Positions 6,470-8,495 of a stretch of 8,495 bases of DNA are shown here, piece after piece. The position numbers were made by a program, and so were the translations under genes. The stretch comes from Candidatus Geothermarchaeota archaeon (GTDB taxonomy: Archaea > Thermoproteota > Nitrososphaeria > Geothermarchaeales > JDFR-13), in NCBI GenBank assembly GCA_015522055.1, contig WAMZ01000123.1, positions 1 to 8,495 of the forward strand. Reading direction: 5' to 3'. Under the pieces are notes generated by a model, which ran no database searches, was not told the DNA's origin, and saw nothing but the letters and a program-made list of their open reading frames with translations. Positions within the stretch are counted from its first letter, which is position 1. Every line of letters starts with the position of its first letter.

Positions 6470-7279
6470 TTATGTGGCTTTGAATATTATGTTTAGGCTG
6501 CTTATGGATGGTCTGAAGGGTTCTTGGGTTGCGATGGATCTGTATGCATCTACATATGTCCAGCCTGCTTCCTTAGCCAGGCTTACTACCTCGTGTATCG
6601 AGTAGAGCCTTAGCCTGACCTCTGCTTCATCTATATACTCTAGGTCTCCATTCTCCTTCTTTCGGTAGAATATCCATTTCGAGTTTAGGGTTGAGTCTTC
6701 ATGCTTGAATTGGGGTTGCTCTATGACGCTGAAATCTCCATAGTCTATGTAGAATGCGCCGCTGCACCCAAGTGATTGTAGGAGTGTTGTGAAGTCCCTG
6801 TTGGCTGTGAAGAGTATAAATAGATACCCTTCATCTTTAACTACATGCCTGTATTTCTTCAGTATCTCTATATCTTGTTGGGGAGATTGGTAGTATCCTA
6901 ATACGGTCGACCATATGGAGAGTAGGGCGTCGAACTTCTTCGCGGGATATAGTTCATCTAATTTACGGGCATCCCCGACCTTGAAATCGATATTCGATAC
7001 TCCATGTTCACGCATCTTCTTTTTTGCATCCTCTATGTATATGGGTGATATGTCTATTCCATGTAGGTTCTTGAATCCTTTCTTGGCTAGGTTTATCAAT
7101 ATTCTTCCATTTCCGCATCCCACCTCGAGTATCTCGGACTCTTGGTTTATACCATATTTTTCTAGGAGCTTGATTATGTATTCTACTTCTCTCTCTGCCC
7201 TCTCCCAATGTGCATTGAGGATTTTTAGGAATAGATCTCCCTTCTCTATAAAGAATTTCTCTACCCAATTCCCCTCCAT
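6470..7279 (-). CDS. Class I SAM-dependent methyltransferase, divergent from padR-type gene
   Basis: Soluble methyltransferase, 269 residues; the substrate cannot be read from sequence. A helical N-terminal cap (1-45) precedes motif I, ILEVGCGNGR (50-59). The ribose-binding acidic residue is D76 in HGIDIS, followed by VGDARKL (101-107), motif IV FDALLSIWSTVLGYY (116-130) and the strand-5 region VVKDEGYLFILF. The C-terminal half (about 160-269) adds an insertion with several aromatic residues and the segment LYSIHEVVSLAKEAGW (225-240), a layout shared with Methyltransf_25-type small-molecule enzymes. The start is fixed because an in-frame TAA lies about 15 bases upstream and no alternative codon intervenes. 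A weak TATA-like CATAAAC (complement of about 7313-7319) lies upstream. It is divergent from the PadR regulator with about 140 bases between, so shared control is possible. It is not close in sequence to the methyltransferase at 4894-5637. Confidence 0.87.
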   Translation of the reverse strand: MEGNWVEKFFIEKGDLFLKILNAHWERAEREVEYIIKLLEKYGINQESEILEVGCGNGRILINLAKKGFKNLHGIDISPIYIEDAKKKMREHGVSNIDFKVGDARKLDELYPAKKFDALLSIWSTVLGYYQSPQQDIEILKKYRHVVKDEGYLFILFTANRDFTTLLQSLGCSGAFYIDYGDFSVIEQPQFKHEDSTLNSKWIFYRKKENGDLEYIDEAEVRLRLYSIHEVVSLAKEAGWTYVDAYRSIATQEPFRPSISSLNIIFKAT

Positions 7280-7358
7280 AAATATGATATTTAGTTTTTA
7301 TGGGGGATAAGGGTTTATGTTTGTATACTTTGGGTGGCTGGCTATGTATCTTGTATAG

Positions 7359-7371
7359 TTTATTGTTTATT
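7359..7371 (+). promoter_or_regulatory. TATA-like promoter of the PadR-family gene
   Basis: Two overlapping candidates, TTTATT at 7359-7364 and TTTATT at 7366-7371, would start transcription at about 7388-7395. That gives a leader of about 25-30 bases to the ATG at 7420, with AGGTG (7409-7413) as ribosome site. The palindromic repeat array begins inside the second candidate, so a bound repressor would block polymerase. Confidence 0.4.
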
Positions 7372-7423
7372 ACTAGGTAGAGCTCTACTATGTAGTAGAC
7401 TACTATGTAGGTGTCTACTATGT
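7370..7423. promoter_or_regulatory. Four-copy 15-bp palindromic operator array at the padR-type start
   Basis: The 11-mer CTACTATGTAG (arms CTAC and GTAG around TAT) occurs at 7385-7395 and 7400-7410. A degenerate copy TTACTAGGTAG lies at 7370-7380, and a partial copy CTACTATGT at 7415-7423 includes the ATG. All four starts are exactly 15 bp apart. A longer inverted repeat TCTACTA-TG-TAGTAGA spans 7384-7399. The array covers the TATA edge, the predicted transcription start, the ribosome site and the start codon. This is a classical position for an autorepressor, and the adjacent gene encodes a DNA-binding protein. The binding protein is inferred, not shown. Confidence 0.65.
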
Positions 7424-7962
7424 TCGGCTGGGGTTATAGGTTGGGTAAGTATGGGTTGAGCCCGGTTCAGTTCTTGATCTTGATGGCGTTGAAGAGGAGG
7501 CCTATGTATGGATACGAGATAATCAAGGAGCTTAGGGAGATGTTTGGTGATATTTGGGAGCCCAAGACTGGGACGGTTTATCCGGCTTTGAGGAGGCTCG
7601 AGATGAAGGGGCTGGTTAAGACTGAGTTGAGGGATGATAAGGAGTTCTATTCATTGACGGAGAGGGGTGAGGATGTCCTCAAGTATGCCGTTGACTTGAT
7701 GGAGACTGAGCTTGATTTCATGGGGCGTTACCATATGTTCTTGCCGCCGCCTATGAGACGCATGTTTATGAAGCGTTTCTTCGGGGAGGGGTTTCGGCGG
7801 TGGAGGGGTGGCCATTACCCATTGTTTATCCCGCCTCTGCATTTGGAGTTTCTTGATAGAGAGGAGCGATTGCGGCTGCTCAAAACATTCAGGTTTTTTC
7901 TTAAGGAGCGTTTGGAGCATGTAGAGGAGCTGATTAGGGAGTTAGAGTACGGTGAGGAGTGA
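7420..7962 (+). CDS. PadR-family winged-helix transcriptional regulator
   Basis: Dimeric DNA-binding regulator of the PadR family, 180 residues from this ATG. Residues 12-85 form the winged helix: LSPVQFLILMALKRRPMYGYEI is the family's opening helix and turn, WEPKTGTVYPALRRLEMKGLVK the recognition helix region, and DDKEFYSLTERGEDVL the wing. A Met/Arg/Pro/aromatic-rich link (about 104-140) leads to a long charged helix (145-177) with heptad-like spacing, the expected dimerisation arm. The ATG at 7420 is preferred because AGGTG (7409-7413) precedes it by six bases. A GTG at 7411 in the same frame would add three residues but has no ribosome site. Its start lies inside a four-copy palindrome array, suggesting autoregulation. 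PadR proteins usually repress stress, detoxification or transporter genes; here the downstream genes are decayed, so the original target may be lost. Confidence 0.88.
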   Translation: MFGWGYRLGKYGLSPVQFLILMALKRRPMYGYEIIKELREMFGDIWEPKTGTVYPALRRLEMKGLVKTELRDDKEFYSLTERGEDVLKYAVDLMETELDFMGRYHMFLPPPMRRMFMKRFFGEGFRRWRGGHYPLFIPPLHLEFLDREERLRLLKTFRFFLKERLEHVEELIRELEYGEE

Positions 7963-7966
7963 ATGT

Positions 7967-8081
7967 ATGGATGTGCAGATAGCTGTTAAATGAGTTTAGG
8001 CAGAGGATTATAGAGACTAGTGTTAGGAATGTTATTTGTGTGTTGATGGGTGGAGAGCCGGAGAACGGGGTGAATCTATGA
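7967..8081 (+). pseudogene. Short frameshifted ORF between padR-type gene and TPP-enzyme remnant
   Basis: Not recognised. GGAGTGA (7956-7962) precedes an ATG at 7967 by four bases, but that frame gives only eight codons (MDVQIAVK). One base further on, the next frame is open from 7983 and reads NEFRQRIIETSVRNVICVLMGG and then EPENGVNL, ending in a TGA (8079-8081) that overlaps the next ATG as ATGA. Removing one base near 7985-7990 would give one product of about 37 residues. The ribosome site, the amphipathic helix-like content and the ATGA overlap make a real, now broken, small gene plausible, but it is short enough to be chance. Confidence 0.35.
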
Positions 8082-8299
8082 TGACTATGAGTGTGGCCCA
8101 TGCAGTCGCTGAATCGCTTAGGCGGTTGGGTGTAGAACGTGTATATGGTTTAATTGGGATCCCCATCCTCGACTTTATAGATGCACTATACGATTATCGT
8201 GATTCAATTAGGTTTATAACAACTAGGCATAAGCAGGTTGCGTTCAGTATGGCTGATGCGGAGGATAGACTGACTGGTCAACGGGTGTTGAGATTATAG
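8078..8299 (+). pseudogene. Truncated thiamine-diphosphate enzyme N-terminus (acetolactate synthase-like)
   Basis: The 73 codons match the start of the TPP-dependent decarboxylase/synthase family (acetolactate synthase, oxalyl-CoA decarboxylase, benzoylformate decarboxylase): AHAVAESLRRLGVERVYGLIGIPILDFIDAL, then IRFITTRHKQVAFSMAD and RLTG. Family members have about 530-600 residues and continue after the RLTG region with a GPG-containing segment. Here a stop follows six residues after RLTG, and neither other frame to the window end resumes the family. The position of the invariant glutamate that activates the cofactor (normally RHEQ) is lysine, K52 (AAG at 8231-8233). GGGGTGA (8067-8073) lies four bases before the ATG at 8078 and seven before the alternative ATG at 8081. 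Truncation plus loss of the catalytic residue indicates a decayed fragment. Which family member it came from cannot be told. Confidence 0.75.
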
Positions 8300-8495
8300 A
8301 CGTGGTTATGGTTATGGCTGATAGGTCGGCCGACTCATTCTTATTCTTCAATTCTTCATATCCAAATTTAAGTGGTTGTTAGGGTCATCTGGACTCTCGG
8401 TATCCAAGTTCTGTCTCAATTAACTGGCTTACCTATCCCTGTCTCCTATACTAACCCTATATAATAATACTATACCTATGTCCTCTGGGTATACG
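8300..8495. other. Non-coding stretch to the window edge, with a possible outgoing promoter
   Basis: No convincing gene is seen on either strand. A perfect palindrome GTCGGCCGAC (8325-8334) is followed by the pyrimidine-rich 8335-8357 and might act as a weak terminator for the remnant upstream. TATATAAT at 8458-8465 could be a TATA box for a plus-strand gene starting at or past the window end. One frame from about 8281 to 8380 is open (reading about DVVMVMADRSADSFLFF) but resembles nothing known to me. Confidence 0.35.

Noticed and set aside
6470..7279. Different codon use of the minus-strand methyltransferase, suggesting recent transfer
   Set aside because: The neighbouring minus-strand YdjM-like gene shows the same A/C-ending preference, so the difference follows the strand-wide G+T skew and is not evidence of foreign origin.
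6915..7310. A 131-codon open frame on the plus strand opposite the methyltransferase
   Set aside because: It lies almost wholly antisense to a gene with clear methyltransferase motifs, is rich in S, F and P as antisense frames are, and has no recognisable domain.
7411..7419. GTG start three codons upstream for the PadR gene
   Set aside because: It has no ribosome site, whereas AGGTG is correctly spaced for the ATG at 7420. It remains possible.
8078..8112. ATGATGA followed by CTGA, resembling boxes C and D' of an archaeal guide RNA
   Set aside because: The boxes coincide with the start codons of the TPP-enzyme fragment, and no second C'/D pair lies at the right distance.
8471..8479. TATACCTAT, the reverse complement of ATAGGTATA at 2472-2480 before the sulfur operon, as a shared operator
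   Set aside because: Close variants of this AT-rich 9-mer also occur inside coding regions (for example near 421 and 4831), so the match is probably chance.

Overview
The window looks like part of the chromosome of a hyperthermophilic archaeon, most likely a crenarchaeote (Thermoproteota). Evidence: archaeal TATA-type promoters lie about 30 bp upstream of ATGs with almost no leader, internal operon genes carry GGTGAT or GAGGTGAT Shine-Dalgarno sites, AGG and ATA codons dominate, transcription ends at T-runs, and the surface protein has an Ig-like stalk with a C-terminal membrane anchor. This is inference; no rRNA or tRNA is present to fix the lineage.

Layout. (1) 1-2406: a leaderless gene for a membrane-anchored family 5 (peptide/nickel/oligosaccharide type) ABC solute-binding protein, followed by a T-rich terminator. 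Its domain order is circularly permuted: the segment that is normally C-terminal lies directly after the signal peptide, the normally N-terminal segment follows, and two Ig-like domains plus a transmembrane anchor are attached at the new C-terminus. This is the most unusual object in the window. No permease or ATPase genes are adjacent. (2) 2461-5637: a tightly overlapping three-gene operon encoding a cystathionine beta-synthase-like enzyme, a cystathionine gamma-lyase/synthase-like enzyme and a SAM-dependent methyltransferase. It parallels the bacterial mccA-mccB cluster with yrrT and suggests reverse transsulfuration (homocysteine to cystathionine to cysteine). (3) 5644-6441: a YdjM-type membrane metal-dependent hydrolase-like gene (minus strand) and a small membrane protein gene with an apparent +1 frameshift (plus strand), diverging from one palindromic TATA element about 33 bp from both ATGs. 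(4) 6470-7962: a second SAM methyltransferase (minus strand) divergent from a PadR-family regulator. The regulator's start region carries a four-copy, 15-bp-period array of CTAC-TAT-GTAG palindromes, a likely autoregulatory operator. (5) 7963-8299: decaying sequence, with a frameshifted short ORF coupled by ATGA overlap to a truncated thiamine-diphosphate enzyme N-terminus whose catalytic glutamate is lysine. The last 200 bases hold no recognisable gene, only a possible promoter pointing out of the window.

The transsulfuration operon is the only group whose genes clearly work together. PadR probably controls itself and possibly the divergent methyltransferase. Genes on the plus strand favour T/G at synonymous positions and those on the minus strand favour A/C, so the whole plus strand is G+T-skewed, probably from replication or mutation bias rather than gene transfer.
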